From Streptomyces sp. SID12501 (GTDB taxonomy: Bacteria > Actinomycetota > Actinomycetes > Streptomycetales > Streptomycetaceae): DNA of 64,000 nt. A program made the translations under genes and the position numbers. A model generated the notes under the pieces. That model searched no databases. It was not told the DNA's origin and saw only the letters and a program-made list of their open reading frames with translations. This document shows, in pieces, positions 51,080-60,651 of this stretch. The first letter of the stretch is position 1, and each line of letters begins with the position of its first letter. The DNA lies in NCBI RefSeq assembly GCF_010550245.1, contig NZ_JAAGLU010000002.1, positions 62,001 to 126,000 of the forward strand, read 5' to 3'.

Positions 51080-53134
51080 GTGCACGAGATGGTCAAGGGC
51101 GCCAACGTCGGTCTGGCCGCGTTGAGTGAGGACGTCGGCTCGGTGATGGTGAGACTGGGCTGGAGCAGTCCGACGGGAGAGGGCGACGCGGACGTCTCCG
51201 TCCTGCTGCTGACCGCCGACGGCAAGGTTCGCAGCGACGGGGACTTCTACTTCTACAACAACCCCGTCGCCGCCGACGGCAGCGTGCAGTTGCTGGGTAA
51301 GGCGCCCACTGCCGACGGCAACGAGGACCGCATCACCTTCGACCTGACGGCGATCGCGGACGACGCCGAGCGGATCGTCGTCGCCGCGAGCCGCTACGAG
51401 GGCGCCCGCTTCTCCGACCTGCACGACCTGTGCCTGACGCTCGCCGACGGCGCCGGCGAGAACCTGCTGCGTTTCGCCATCGACGACCCCGGCGAGGTGG
51501 GCGCGCTGCTCTTCGGCGAGCTCTACCGGCGCGGCGGGGACTGGAAGTTCCGGGCGATCGGCCAGGGGTACGAGTCCGGACTCGCTGGCCTGGCAACGGA
51601 CTTCGGCGTCGACATCGACGACGACGCGGAGGTCTCGGAAGCGGGAGAGGCGGAGAAGCAGGAAGTGGGGGCTGCGCCGGTACCGCAGGCCCAGGCCCAG
51701 CCCCTGCCCGCCATCCCCACGCAGCCGACGAGCGAGCGCCCCGCTGATCCGGTGCGGCCTGTAACGACGCCGGATCAGCCGGTGGTGGCCAAGGTCGCGC
51801 CCCGGCCCCGTACCGCTAAGAAGAAGGTCACGCTGCCCAAGGTGGCCAAGAAGTCCCTCGCCGAGAACGACGCCTGGCGGGTGGCGCGGCTCTTCCCCGC
51901 CGCCGCCCTCAAGAGCGACCGTGAGCGCGAGACCCGGGCGACCTCCGTGCTCCTGTCGGTGATGACGCAAGTCCCCGAGTTCGGGAGGCGGTTGACGGCG
52001 GCGTTCGGTGCGCCGTCCGGCCGGATGGAGACGTTCACGGAGGTCACGCTGCCCAACGGCGACACTCCGCGCCGACCCGACGGCGTGATCCGGATCGAAC
52101 GGGCCGGGAAGCTGTGGACGGCGCTCGTCGAGACGAAGACGAACGGCAACTCCCTCAAGCCGGACCAGGTACAGGCGTACGCCGACATCGCCGCCCGGCG
52201 CGGCTACGAGGCCGTCATCACCCTGTCCAATGACGTCGAACTCGACGGCAGCCCGCTGGTCGAGGTCAAGGCGGACGGCAGGCGCAAGCACAAGGTCGCT
52301 CTCTGGCACCTCTCCTGGGCCGAAGTCGCTCACCAGGCACAGATGTTGATCCGCCACGAGGGCGTCGGCAACGCGGCGCACGCCTGGCTGCTCCAGGAGC
52401 TGCTGCACTACCTCCAGCACGAGAACTCCGGCTGCCACGGCTTCCAGAACATGGGCCCCGCCTGGGTCCCCGTCCGTAACGGCATCGACGACGAGACCCT
52501 GTGCCAGGGCGATTCGCGCGCGGTTGAGGTCGTCGAGAGCTGGGAGCGGCTGGTCCGGCAGGTGTGTCTGCGGCTGGGCGGTGAACTCGGCCAGAAGGTA
52601 CTGCCTGTGCAGCGTGCGAAGCGAGGCAGCGACCCGCGCACCCGTCGAGCCGCACTGGCCGACCAACTGTGCGCGGACGGCCGCCTGGAGGCCGAACTCC
52701 GTATCGACGGCACGCCCGGCATCCTCGCCCTCTGCGCCGACCTGCGGACCGGCAAACTGCGTACGTCCATTGAGATCCCCGCGCCCGAACAGGGCTACCC
52801 CCTCACCTGGTCCAAGCGACTGGTCCGCCAACTCGCCGACGCACCGGCCGACTTGCACGTCGAGGCGCTGCTCGCCGGGCAGGCGCCCGGTCCGCGAGGC
52901 ACCCTGGAACGCCTCCGCCCGGAACCGGCCGATCTGCTGCCCAAGGACGGCACGTCGATCACCGGATACCGCCTGTCCCTCTTCCGGAGCATGGGCAACA
53001 CCCGCGGCAACGCCGAGTCCGGTTTCATCCGCAGCGTCGACGAGTCCGTCGACCGCTTCCACGCCCACGTCGTCGTCCACCTGGACCGCCGTACGTCGTC
53101 GTCCCGTACGCGGGAGACCGCTGCCGCCAGCTGA
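51080..53134 (+). CDS. TerD domain fused to PD-(D/E)XK nuclease-like domain
   Basis: 684 residues. The N-terminal TerD domain (about 1-180) has MVKGANVGL, DGDFYFYNNP and FDLTAIADDAERIVVAAS, with the Ca-binding DxxF-type acidic pattern. A Pro/Ala/Lys linker (about 195-270) leads to a domain (270-470) with D334, then E351-x-K353 in LVETKTNGN, the metal-binding core of restriction-enzyme-like nucleases. The C-terminal 200 residues are mixed alpha/beta (QGYPLTWSKRLVRQLAD). GTG start with GGGGG upstream fits the TerD start. TerD domains act in tellurite, phage and DNA-damage stress. A fused nuclease suggests a stress-triggered DNA-acting protein. Confidence 0.8.
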   Translation: MHEMVKGANVGLAALSEDVGSVMVRLGWSSPTGEGDADVSVLLLTADGKVRSDGDFYFYNNPVAADGSVQLLGKAPTADGNEDRITFDLTAIADDAERIVVAASRYEGARFSDLHDLCLTLADGAGENLLRFAIDDPGEVGALLFGELYRRGGDWKFRAIGQGYESGLAGLATDFGVDIDDDAEVSEAGEAEKQEVGAAPVPQAQAQPLPAIPTQPTSERPADPVRPVTTPDQPVVAKVAPRPRTAKKKVTLPKVAKKSLAENDAWRVARLFPAAALKSDRERETRATSVLLSVMTQVPEFGRRLTAAFGAPSGRMETFTEVTLPNGDTPRRPDGVIRIERAGKLWTALVETKTNGNSLKPDQVQAYADIAARRGYEAVITLSNDVELDGSPLVEVKADGRRKHKVALWHLSWAEVAHQAQMLIRHEGVGNAAHAWLLQELLHYLQHENSGCHGFQNMGPAWVPVRNGIDDETLCQGDSRAVEVVESWERLVRQVCLRLGGELGQKVLPVQRAKRGSDPRTRRAALADQLCADGRLEAELRIDGTPGILALCADLRTGKLRTSIEIPAPEQGYPLTWSKRLVRQLADAPADLHVEALLAGQAPGPRGTLERLRPEPADLLPKDGTSITGYRLSLFRSMGNTRGNAESGFIRSVDESVDRFHAHVVVHLDRRTSSSRTRETAAAS

Positions 53135-53223
53135 CACGCACCGTACGTACTGCACGAACCGCGGCGCCCTGCCGGAGAGGCGGGCGCCGCGATGGCCGTA
53201 CAGGAAAGGGGACTTGAGGTGTC

Positions 53224-53931
53224 TCAGCGCTTCGCGCCGCTGCGGTACGTCGAGATGCCGAGGGCCAGCAGCCAGTAGCTGAGGAGTGCGCCCATCGAGG
53301 CGGTGGTGCCCCAGCCGTTCGCCGCGTAGAAGTCGGCCGGGGTGTTGCCGAAGAACAGGGACGGTACGAAGGCCAGGTTGATGCCTGCCAGGACGTAGGA
53401 CGAGCGGGCGGTCCAGCGCGGGAGGAGGTTCGTGCGGGCGATCGTGAAGCCGGTCGCCGCCAGGAACATGGCGAGCAGGAGGCGGCTGATCGAGCCGTAG
53501 AGGATGTACGTGCCGTTCACGTCGATCGTCGGGTCGATCGAGTGGTCGGTGGCGATCACCGCGCCTGCCTCCAGGCCCATGGAGACCAGGGTGATCGTCG
53601 CGTAGACGAGGCCTGTCGAGCAGGCCGGCGAGGCCACCCACTCGTACGCCGGGTTCACCCGCTTCACCAGTTCGCGGAAGCTCGTCACGAAGACGATCAG
53701 GAACGCCAGCGCGAAGATCCCGACCAGGAGCCGGGCCAGGACGTTCGCGTCCGGGGGCGGGCCCGAGTAGACGAAGTACAGGGGTACTTCGACGATCAGG
53801 GCGACCGCGGCGGCGATGCCCGCGGCGCCGGTCAGGCGGCGGGCGGTCGTCTCGCCCGGTCCGGTCGGGTGGGGCGAGCCGGCCGCGTTGTTCGTGCCGG
53901 TCGTGTGCTGCGTCTCCGTCGTCTTGTTCAT
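53224..53931 (-). CDS. DUF4386-like integral membrane protein
   Basis: 235 residues with six transmembrane helices after a 28-residue Thr/Pro/Gly-rich cytoplasmic start. The conserved pattern (FRELVKRVNPAYEWVA loop, then ARTNLLPRW and TPADFYA) resembles DUF4386 proteins, often near ECF or stress genes. Convergent with the TerD fusion. Function unknown. Confidence 0.8.
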   Translation of the reverse strand: MNKTTETQHTTGTNNAAGSPHPTGPGETTARRLTGAAGIAAAVALIVEVPLYFVYSGPPPDANVLARLLVGIFALAFLIVFVTSFRELVKRVNPAYEWVASPACSTGLVYATITLVSMGLEAGAVIATDHSIDPTIDVNGTYILYGSISRLLLAMFLAATGFTIARTNLLPRWTARSSYVLAGINLAFVPSLFFGNTPADFYAANGWGTTASMGALLSYWLLALGISTYRSGAKR

Positions 53932-54041
53932 GTAAGGGATCGTGCCGGTCGCGGCGCTCTTCGTCCCTGGGCCTGAGTGGTGGATACGGGGGTGGTGTCA
54001 GGTACACCTCCCGGTGCCCGCTCCCATGGCCGCACGGTGGC

Positions 54042-55067
54042 TCAGTACAGGTCCTGGTCCGTGTCCTGCCCCTGGTCCGTGTCCTGGTTCTGGTCCTGTG
54101 CCTGCTCCCAGTCCTGGCCCTCTCCCTCCGCCTCCTGCTGCTGCTCCTGGGGCTGAGGCCGGGGCTGGGGTTGCGCCGGGCCGCGCGACGGGCTCTGGCT
54201 CTCTGCCGGAGTCTGTGCCGGGCTCTGTGTCGGGCTCTGGCTCTCGTCCCGCACCGGGGTCTGGGGCGCGGCCGGGGTTTCCTTCCTGGTCTGCTTCAGG
54301 CGGTCGGCGCCGACCTGGACCGCGTGGACCGTGTACTCCGTGCGGGGCTCGGCCAGGCCGCCGTTGGTGAGGACGATCGCGTCGTCGCCGACCCGTACCG
54401 CGGCGAGGTCCAGGGTGAGCGTCGCCGGGGCGCCGTCCAGTTCGCCGCGTGTCGACAGCCGCAGGCCCTGTCTGGCGTCCCCCGCCTGCGGCAGGCCGAC
54501 CTCCGTGACCCGCACCTCCTGGCGGGCGCCGCGCGGTCCGACCGCCGTGAAGCTGGCGCATTTCTGCGGCATCGTCCTGAGCCAGGCGAGCCGCTCGTCC
54601 ACGTCGGCGCGGTGGGCGGCGGTGACCTGGTAGCGGAGCTGCCCGCCCTCGTCGTAGTCGTCGAAGCCGACGACGGCACGGGCGCCGGCCGGTTCACCCA
54701 GCAGCTCCTCCGTGTACACGGCGTCCAGGAGGCGTCCGCAGTCGGCGTTGTCCGTCGTCGCCTTGAGCAGCGCGTCCCGCCAGAGCGCGGCGCCCTCGGT
54801 GGGGGTCCACGGCGCCCCGAGATCGGCGTCGGTGAGGAGGGCGCCCTGGGCCTGGGCGTCGGTGAGGGCGGTCGGGGCGGTAGGGGCGCTGGGGGAGGCG
54901 GAGGCCCGCTGTGCGGCGGGGGAGGCGATCGGTCTGGCCTGCCGGCGTTCCATGGTGCCCCCGGCGCGGTCCTCGTCGTGCATGCACGCGGCCATCGTCA
55001 GCAGGGTGCCCATCCCGATGGCCGAGGCGAGCAGACGTACCGCACGGGGAGAGGGCCGACGGGTCAT
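54042..55067 (-). CDS. Lipoprotein with low-complexity Gln/Pro/Asp tail
   Basis: 341 residues. Lipobox LTMAAC puts the acylated Cys at about residue 28. The central domain (about 70-250: ALLTDADLGAPWTPTEG, DCGRLLDAVYTEEL, RLAWLRTMPQKCASF) resembles streptomycete PknH-like sensor domains. The last 70 residues are QSPTQSPAQTPAESQSP and QDTDQGQDTDQD repeats encoded by hexamer repeats. ATG 55067 with GGAGGA 9 bases upstream. Confidence 0.82.
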   Translation of the reverse strand: MTRRPSPRAVRLLASAIGMGTLLTMAACMHDEDRAGGTMERRQARPIASPAAQRASASPSAPTAPTALTDAQAQGALLTDADLGAPWTPTEGAALWRDALLKATTDNADCGRLLDAVYTEELLGEPAGARAVVGFDDYDEGGQLRYQVTAAHRADVDERLAWLRTMPQKCASFTAVGPRGARQEVRVTEVGLPQAGDARQGLRLSTRGELDGAPATLTLDLAAVRVGDDAIVLTNGGLAEPRTEYTVHAVQVGADRLKQTRKETPAAPQTPVRDESQSPTQSPAQTPAESQSPSRGPAQPQPRPQPQEQQQEAEGEGQDWEQAQDQNQDTDQGQDTDQDLY

Positions 55068-55231
55068 CAAGGGGTTCCTCCAGGGCGCCGGTACGTCAGA
55101 TCTCCCTCCGACGGCACCATCCCGCGCGCGGTCCCACCAGCGGGCCGGGCCGTACGGGTGAGCGCGGCCGGTGGTGAGGGCGAGAACCGGACGGCGTGGG
55201 AGTCTGAGCAGCCGGGAAAGGAGCCCTCACC

Positions 55232-56239
55232 GTGACGACTGCGGAACCCACCACCCCCGCCAGGCCCGACGCCGGTCCGACCCACCCCGTGCCCGTGATC
55301 ATCGACTGCGACACCGGTATCGACGACGCCCTGGCCCTGCTGTTCGCCGTACGCCACCCGGGACTCGACCTCCGCGCGGTCACCTGTGTCGCCGGGAACA
55401 CGGACGTCGACCAGGTCGTACGCAACACCCTCACCGTCCTCGACCAGGCCGGCGCCCCCGATCTGCCGGTCGCGCGCGGGGCCGAGCGGCCGTTGATCGA
55501 ACCCGCGCGGCCCGCCGCCCATGTGCACGGGCGGGACGGCATGGGCGACATCGGCCTGCACGCGCCCACCACCCGGATGCCCGTCGACGTGGACGCGGTG
55601 ACCCTGCTGCGCCGCGAGATCCTCGCCTCGCCCCGCCCGGTCACACTCATCCCGACCGCGCCGCTCACCAACATCGCCCTGCTCCTGCGTACGTACCCCG
55701 AGGTGACCCGCAACATCGAGCGGATCGTCTTCATGGGCGGCGCGGTGGAGATCGGGAACGCCACGCCCGTCGCCGAGTTCAACGTGTGGCACGACCCGGA
55801 GGCCGCCGCGATCCTGCTCACCGCCGGGGTGCCGATCACGATGTACGGCCTGGACGTCTTCACACGCGTCGTCGTGCCGGGGCCCGATGTCCAGCGGCTG
55901 CGCGCGAGCGCGGAACCGGGTGCGCGGCTGGCCGGCGCACTGCTCGCCCACCGCGACCCGGCCCTCACCGGCGACCCCACCCCCACCGGCAGCCTCGGCG
56001 ACGCGGGCGCCGTCTGCGCGGTCGCCGACCCGGCGGGACTGACCACCCGTCTGCTGCCGGTCGAGGTATCCCTCGCCCCCGGCCCGACCCGGGGCCAGAC
56101 GGTCGTCGACCGCAGGCCACGCCCTGGCGAGTCCGAGATCCACCACGGCACACGGGAGAAGCCGCTGGTGGACGTGGCGTTGGACATCGACGTGGAACGG
56201 TACGTACGGCTGTACCTCGGGACGGTCGAGAAGCGATAG
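55232..56239 (+). CDS. Inosine/uridine-preferring nucleoside hydrolase
   Basis: 335 residues. The Ca-binding DxDxxxDD motif is IDCDTGIDDALAL (about residues 23-35), followed by VTCVAGNTDVDQVVRN and the later FNVWHDPEAAAI active-site segment. It hydrolyses the N-glycosidic bond of ribonucleosides in salvage. GTG start with AAAGGAG upstream. Transcription ends at the 21-bp hairpin. Confidence 0.94.
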   Translation: MTTAEPTTPARPDAGPTHPVPVIIDCDTGIDDALALLFAVRHPGLDLRAVTCVAGNTDVDQVVRNTLTVLDQAGAPDLPVARGAERPLIEPARPAAHVHGRDGMGDIGLHAPTTRMPVDVDAVTLLRREILASPRPVTLIPTAPLTNIALLLRTYPEVTRNIERIVFMGGAVEIGNATPVAEFNVWHDPEAAAILLTAGVPITMYGLDVFTRVVVPGPDVQRLRASAEPGARLAGALLAHRDPALTGDPTPTGSLGDAGAVCAVADPAGLTTRLLPVEVSLAPGPTRGQTVVDRRPRPGESEIHHGTREKPLVDVALDIDVERYVRLYLGTVEKR

Positions 56240-56265
56240 GCGATAGGCAATAGGAAAAGGCGCCA

Positions 56266-56305
56266 GGAGTCCGGGAGTCCAAGAGTCCAAGAGTCCAAGA
56301 GTTCG
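56266..56305 (+). repeat. Five 8-bp tandem repeats after the nucleoside hydrolase
   Basis: Units of (a/g)GAGTCC(a/g), the middle three identical, directly after the gene. The same 'GAGTCC' theme ends the vapC gene. Confidence 0.8.
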
Positions 56306-56311
56306 GAAACG

Positions 56312-56358
56312 ACGTCCGCCCCGGTACCGCTCGCGAGGAGCGGTACCGGGGCGGACGT
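56312..56358. terminator. Bidirectional terminator, 21-bp perfect stem
   Basis: ACGTCCGCCCCGGTACCGCT plus C pairs perfectly with its complement around a 5-base loop (gcgag). It lies between the convergent nucleoside hydrolase and LAETG-protein genes and can serve both. Confidence 0.85.
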
Positions 56359-56401
56359 ACTGGATGTACTGGAGCGTTACTGAACCGGGTTGGGAGCCGG
56401 G

Positions 56402-57364
56402 TTACGAACCGGCGCGACCCGCCTTGCGTCGCTTCGTCGCCATCACGATCGCCGCGCCGCCGATCAGCAGTGCCGCGGCGCCGCCCGCGAGCGGGCCGGT
56501 GGCGCTGCCGCCGCCGGTCTCGGCCAGCGGGGGCTGGGAGCTGTCCGGGCTCGCCGGAGTGGCCGGCGGGGTGGACTCCGAAGCCGACTCGGAGGGCGTC
56601 GACTCGGACGGAGTCGGCGTCGACGGCGTCTCGGAGGCGGGCGGGGTCGTCTCGGACGCGGGCTCGGAGGGAGTCGGCGTACCTGGGGTCTCCTCGGCCG
56701 GAGGCGTCGGGGTCGGGGTGCCCGGGGTCTCGGAGGCGGGCGGAGGCGTGACCGTGCAGTCCTTCGTACCGCCGTTCCACGCCGCGATCAGCTTGTCCTT
56801 GATGACCGGACGGTCCGGACCCTTGGGCAGGTCGCCGTGCTCGAAGCCGTCGTTGGCGTCGAAGTCGCCGTCGAACTTGACCTTGCCGCGGTAGAGGTCG
56901 ATCTGCGCGAAGCAGCCCGCGTCCGGCACCGCGATGTCGAGCGAGTCGGTCTGACCCTGCCGAACCGTGACGGTGTCGAAGTCGACGAAGACCTGCAGGC
57001 CCGAGGTGCGGAAGGTGGGGCCGTGGGCGATGTAGGAGGCCAGGGAGGCGGTGCAGGTGCTGGCGTCACCGGCGGTGCGGACCTTGATGTGGATCTTGCC
57101 GTCGTCGGTGGGCTTGAGGTTCTGGTCGTCGACGCGGACCGAGTCGAAGAAGTTCTGCCCGTCGATGGAGAACTGGCAGCGATCGGCCTCGGTCTTCGTG
57201 CCCGCACCGGCGCCCGGCTTGTAGCCGCCGGTCTTGGAGCCCCAGCCGTCCCCGCCGGGTGTCCCGGTGGCCGAGGCCCCCGAGGCGGAGGCCGCGCAGA
57301 GAGCGATCGCGGCGGCGCCGGTCCCCAGAAGGTGCAGCGCGTTTACACGTCTCAGTATGGACAT
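56402..57364 (-). CDS. Cell-wall anchored surface protein (LAETG sortase substrate)
   Basis: 320 residues. Sec signal (cleavage after ASASGASA, about residue 31), an ordered domain (about 50-215) with several Cys and beta pattern (SVRVDDQNLKPTDDGKIHI, FVDFDTVTVRQGQT), a Pro/Thr/Ser/Glu stalk (about 220-280), then LAETGGGSATG, a hydrophobic helix and RRKAGRAGS. LAxTG is the motif of class E sortases in streptomycetes, so the protein should be covalently wall-linked. Function of the domain unknown. Confidence 0.9.
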   Translation of the reverse strand: MSILRRVNALHLLGTGAAAIALCAASASGASATGTPGGDGWGSKTGGYKPGAGAGTKTEADRCQFSIDGQNFFDSVRVDDQNLKPTDDGKIHIKVRTAGDASTCTASLASYIAHGPTFRTSGLQVFVDFDTVTVRQGQTDSLDIAVPDAGCFAQIDLYRGKVKFDGDFDANDGFEHGDLPKGPDRPVIKDKLIAAWNGGTKDCTVTPPPASETPGTPTPTPPAEETPGTPTPSEPASETTPPASETPSTPTPSESTPSESASESTPPATPASPDSSQPPLAETGGGSATGPLAGGAAALLIGGAAIVMATKRRKAGRAGS

Positions 57365-57691
57365 GCGGATCCCATCTTGGCGTGTGCGAGAACCCGGGTA
57401 CGGCGAGAGGGCAGCGCGTTGCTGCCGGGCCGTGCCGAGGGAGTCTGGTTCGAGGAAGGCTGGGCACATTGGTCACATGCGCCACAGCGTTTGCACATCG
57501 TGAATCGTGCGGGGCGGGGTGTCAACTTGCTGTAATGAAAAGAATGTTCGTGATTCATCACAATTCCGCCACGCTTGGAAGGTTGCGTTCCGGGGGCGCA
57601 TGTGTTCATGTTCCCGGCGAAGTGGACAGAGTTGGGCTTGTCGTCCGCCGGAGAAGCGCCACAACGAAGTGCCACAGCAAGGAGACAGCGA
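57365..57691. promoter_or_regulatory. Intergenic region before the GH13 gene
   Basis: 327 bases shared by the divergent surface-protein and glucosidase genes. The part 57515-57570 is AT-rich (TGTAATGAAAAGAATG) and holds GTGATTCATCAC (57550-57561), a short palindrome usable as operator. AAGGAG directly precedes the GTG of the GH13 gene. Nothing else found. Confidence 0.45.
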
Positions 57692-59428
57692 GTGCCCGAA
57701 CCGACTCCGAACCCTTCGCCCCAGGCCCCTTCCTCTCAGGCCCCTTCCTCGCAGGATCTTTCCTCTCCGGACCTTTCCTCCCGGGACCCCGACTGGTGGC
57801 GGCAGGCCGTCTTCTACCAGGTGTACCCGCGCAGCTTCGCCGACGCCGACGGTGACGGACTGGGCGACCTGAGGGGCATCACCCGGCGCCTGACGCATCT
57901 GAGCACGCTGGGCGTGGACGCCCTCTGGCTCAGCCCCTTCTACCCCTCCGAACTCGCCGACGGCGGCTACGACGTCGCCGACTACCGTGACGTCGACCCC
58001 CGCCTCGGCACCCTCGACGACTTCGACGCCATGGTCGCGGAGGCACACCGGCTCGCCCTCAAGGTCATGGTCGACATCGTCCCCAACCACACCTCGCGCC
58101 GGCATGTGTGGTTCGAGGAGGCCCTGCGCTCGGCCCCCGGCTCCCCGGCCCGCGACCGCTACGTCTTCCGCGACGGGCGCGGTGAGCACGGCGAACTGCC
58201 GCCCACGGACTGGCAGTCGGTGTTCGGCGGCAGCGCATGGCGGCGGGTGACCGAGGAGCAGGCGCCCGACGGTCAGTGGTATCTGCACCTCTTCACCCCC
58301 GAACAGCCCGACCTCAACTGGGCCAACGAGGAGATCCGCGCCGACTTCCGCACCACGCTCCGCTTCTGGTCCGACCGGGGCGTCGACGGCTTCCGTATCG
58401 ACGTCGCCCACGCCCTGGCGAAGGACCTCGACGTGCCGCTGCGCGACCTGGGCGCTCCCGAACTGAGCGGCGCGGAGGCGCTGACCGCCCTCCCACCCGG
58501 AACGCACCCCTTCTTCGACCGCGACGAGGTCCACGAGATCTACCGCGACTGGCGCAAGATCCTCGACGCCTACACCCCGCCCCGGATGGCGGTCGCCGAG
58601 GCCTGGGTCCCGGGCGCTCGCCGCGCCCTGTACGCCCGCCCGGACGAACTCGGCCAGGCCTTCAACTTCGAGTACCTGCAAGCGGGTTGGGACGCGGATG
58701 AGCTGAAGCAGATCATCACGGACTCGCTCGCCACGGCCCGCTCGGCGGGCGCCTCGGCCACCTGGGTCCTCTCCAACCACGACGTCGTACGTCACGCCTC
58801 CCGCCTGACGCTCCCGCCGGGCACCGACCTGAACGCCTGGCTCCTGTCGGACGGCACCGCCCCGCCGCTCGACGAGGCGGCAGGCCTGCGCCGGGCCCGG
58901 GCGGCCACGCTCCTGATGCTGGCCCTGCCGGGTTCGTCGTACGTCTACCAGGGCGAGGAACTCGGCCTCCCCGAGGTGGCCGACCTGCCCGCCACCGCCC
59001 TCCAGGACCCGATCTGGGAACAGACGGCGCACACCAGCAAGGGCCGCGACGGCTGCCGGGTGCCGCTGCCGTGGACGACGACCGGCCCGTCGTACGGCTT
59101 CGGCGCGGGCGGGGCCTGGCTGCCGCAGCCGCCGGCCTTCGAGTCGTACGCCGTCGAGGCACAGGACGGGGTCGAGGGCTCGACCCTGGAGCTGTACCGC
59201 GCGGCCCTCGCCCTGCGCCGCCGCCTGCTGGCCGGCGAGGACCTGACCTGGGCGGCGGAATCCGCCCCCGGCGTCCTCGACCTGACCCGCACGGACAGCT
59301 GGCGCTGCGTGACGAACCTGTCGGTCACGCCGGTCGAACTGCCGCCCGGGGAAGTCCTGTTGAGCAGCGCACCGCTGGAGCAGGACGGACGCCTGGGCCC
59401 CGACACGACGGTTTGGCTCGGAAGTTGA
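57692..59428 (+). CDS. GH13 alpha-glucosidase-type hydrolase
   Basis: 578 residues, cytoplasmic. After a Pro/Ser-repeat start, the GH13 barrel: WWRQAVFYQVYPRSFADADG, GVDALWLSPFYPS, DIVPNHTS (region I), DGFRIDVAHAL (nucleophile Asp), MAVAEAWVPG (acid Glu), LSNHDVVRH (region IV). This is the oligo-1,6/alpha-glucosidase (GH13 subfamily 23/30-like) group. It likely hydrolyses maltose-type oligosaccharides; no mal transport genes lie in the window. Confidence 0.93.
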   Translation: MPEPTPNPSPQAPSSQAPSSQDLSSPDLSSRDPDWWRQAVFYQVYPRSFADADGDGLGDLRGITRRLTHLSTLGVDALWLSPFYPSELADGGYDVADYRDVDPRLGTLDDFDAMVAEAHRLALKVMVDIVPNHTSRRHVWFEEALRSAPGSPARDRYVFRDGRGEHGELPPTDWQSVFGGSAWRRVTEEQAPDGQWYLHLFTPEQPDLNWANEEIRADFRTTLRFWSDRGVDGFRIDVAHALAKDLDVPLRDLGAPELSGAEALTALPPGTHPFFDRDEVHEIYRDWRKILDAYTPPRMAVAEAWVPGARRALYARPDELGQAFNFEYLQAGWDADELKQIITDSLATARSAGASATWVLSNHDVVRHASRLTLPPGTDLNAWLLSDGTAPPLDEAAGLRRARAATLLMLALPGSSYVYQGEELGLPEVADLPATALQDPIWEQTAHTSKGRDGCRVPLPWTTTGPSYGFGAGGAWLPQPPAFESYAVEAQDGVEGSTLELYRAALALRRRLLAGEDLTWAAESAPGVLDLTRTDSWRCVTNLSVTPVELPPGEVLLSSAPLEQDGRLGPDTTVWLGS

Positions 59429-59460
59429 GGCCATAGCCAACCTAGCCATAGGAGCCGAAC

Positions 59461-60204
59461 TCACCCTGCCGTGGGATAGGTCGGGCTGGCGGACGGAGTG
59501 GCACCGGTGTCCGGCGGCGGGGTGAGGACGACGGTCGGGGCGCCCGGCACGGGGACGGGCGGGGTGACGTCGGAGGCGGGCAGCTTCGGCGGAGTGGTCT
59601 CCTGGAAGAGCACGGTGTCGAAGTTGACGAGCCCCGTCTTCTCCATGACCGTGATGTGGTCGAGGACGGTGGTGTTGGCCTGGTCGGCGAGGGCGCGTAC
59701 CAGCGTGTTCTTGGTGGTCGACCGGATCTTGGCGACGGTGTTGAAGATCGACCCGTGCGTGATGCGCAGGATGTTGGCGAAGTCGCTGTCGAACTGCGTT
59801 CCCCTGCTGTCCGCGGTCAGGGTGGAGATGAACCCCTGCTGCTGCGGACTGGGCAGGTTGGGAATGGTGACCCCGAGCTGCGGAGCGATCTGCCGCACGG
59901 TCGCGTCCAGTGCCGCATGCCCGGCGACGAGATGCTGCCCGGCGGTGATGACGGCGGGCGAGGTCCCCTTCGCGATGGCCATCTGCCCGACCGGGTACTC
60001 CCAGAGGCCCGCCGCCCGCACCTTCACCACGAAGTCGCGGTCGGCCTCCGTCAACGGCCCGGTGGGCGTCTGCGCGACGATCCGGGTGGGCGAACTGGAC
60101 ACGTTCTGGACACCGAGCATGGCGGGATAGGCGAGCGCGGCGAGCGTCAGGCCCAGCGCGCCACCCACGAAAAGGGTGCCGGTCGAGCTCCGGGTGAAAC
60201 GCAC
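59461..60204 (-). CDS. DUF4142 (ferritin-like) exported protein
   Basis: 247 residues. Signal/anchor at residues 8-32, then the DUF4142 helical domain (about 50-200: LTEADRDFVVKVRAAGLWEY, HLVAGHAALDATVRQIAPQLG, THGSIFNTVAKIRSTTKNTL). Pro/Thr-rich C-terminus. In this family the His/Glu ligands of ferritin folds are partly lost. GTG with GGAGGCAAG upstream. Confidence 0.9.
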   Translation of the reverse strand: MRFTRSSTGTLFVGGALGLTLAALAYPAMLGVQNVSSSPTRIVAQTPTGPLTEADRDFVVKVRAAGLWEYPVGQMAIAKGTSPAVITAGQHLVAGHAALDATVRQIAPQLGVTIPNLPSPQQQGFISTLTADSRGTQFDSDFANILRITHGSIFNTVAKIRSTTKNTLVRALADQANTTVLDHITVMEKTGLVNFDTVLFQETTPPKLPASDVTPPVPVPGAPTVVLTPPPDTGATPSASPTYPTAG

Positions 60205-60384
60205 CTTGCCTCCTGAAGCGACGGGGAGTCGTCGAGGAGGAATACGGATACGGGTGGTGGCCGGAACCTTTCGTCTCCGTATGGCCTCCGTAAAAGGTGC
60301 ACCATGAAACCGGCTGGGCGGGTGGGTGAGTTGACCGGCTTCAGCGGGCGGCGGCGGGGGAGGCCTGTCGCCTGACGGGGGCCG

Positions 60385-60420
60385 CGCTCGGGTGCGGGGC
60401 AGTGGCCCCGCACCCGAGCG
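60385..60420 (-). terminator. Terminator of the leftward ABC operon
   Basis: A perfect 16-bp stem (CGCTCGGGTGCGGGGC and complement) with a 4-base loop (agtg), beginning 7 bases beyond the stop of the small membrane peptide on the minus strand. Confidence 0.8.
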
Positions 60421-60426
60421 GGCCTG

Positions 60427-60651
60427 TCAGGCGGGGCGGCTGAGGGTGGCGATGGTGCGGGCCAGGAGCCGTGCCCGGTGCGCTGTGTGGTCGGCGAGGT
60501 GATGGGCGAGGAGGGCTGTGGCGGCGCCCAGGGTCAGTGCGGCGAACGCCAGCGCTCTCGTGGGTGCCGCGGACTTGGCGTCTCCTCGTGACGGCTTGTC
60601 GGCGGCGGGCGGGACGGACTGGTGGGATGCGGTTGCGCGATGGTTGTTCAT
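60427..60651 (-). CDS. Small membrane peptide, last gene of ABC operon
   Basis: 74 residues from an ATG that overlaps the ABC transporter's stop (ATGA). Residues 1-33 are hydrophilic (ASHQSVPPAADKPSRGD), residues 35-52 a short Ala/Leu helix, and the rest is His/Arg/Ala-rich (HHLADHTAHRARLLA). It could be a small transporter subunit, an immunity peptide or a peptide substrate; nothing decides between them. Confidence 0.6.
   Translation of the reverse strand: MNNHRATASHQSVPPAADKPSRGDAKSAAPTRALAFAALTLGAATALLAHHLADHTAHRARLLARTIATLSRPA

Noticed and set aside
57352..57675. 107-codon minus-strand frame with CKRCGACDQC
   Set aside because: Looks like a zinc ribbon at first, but it lies across the promoter region of two genes, has no ribosome site and no helix/strand pattern around the cysteines.
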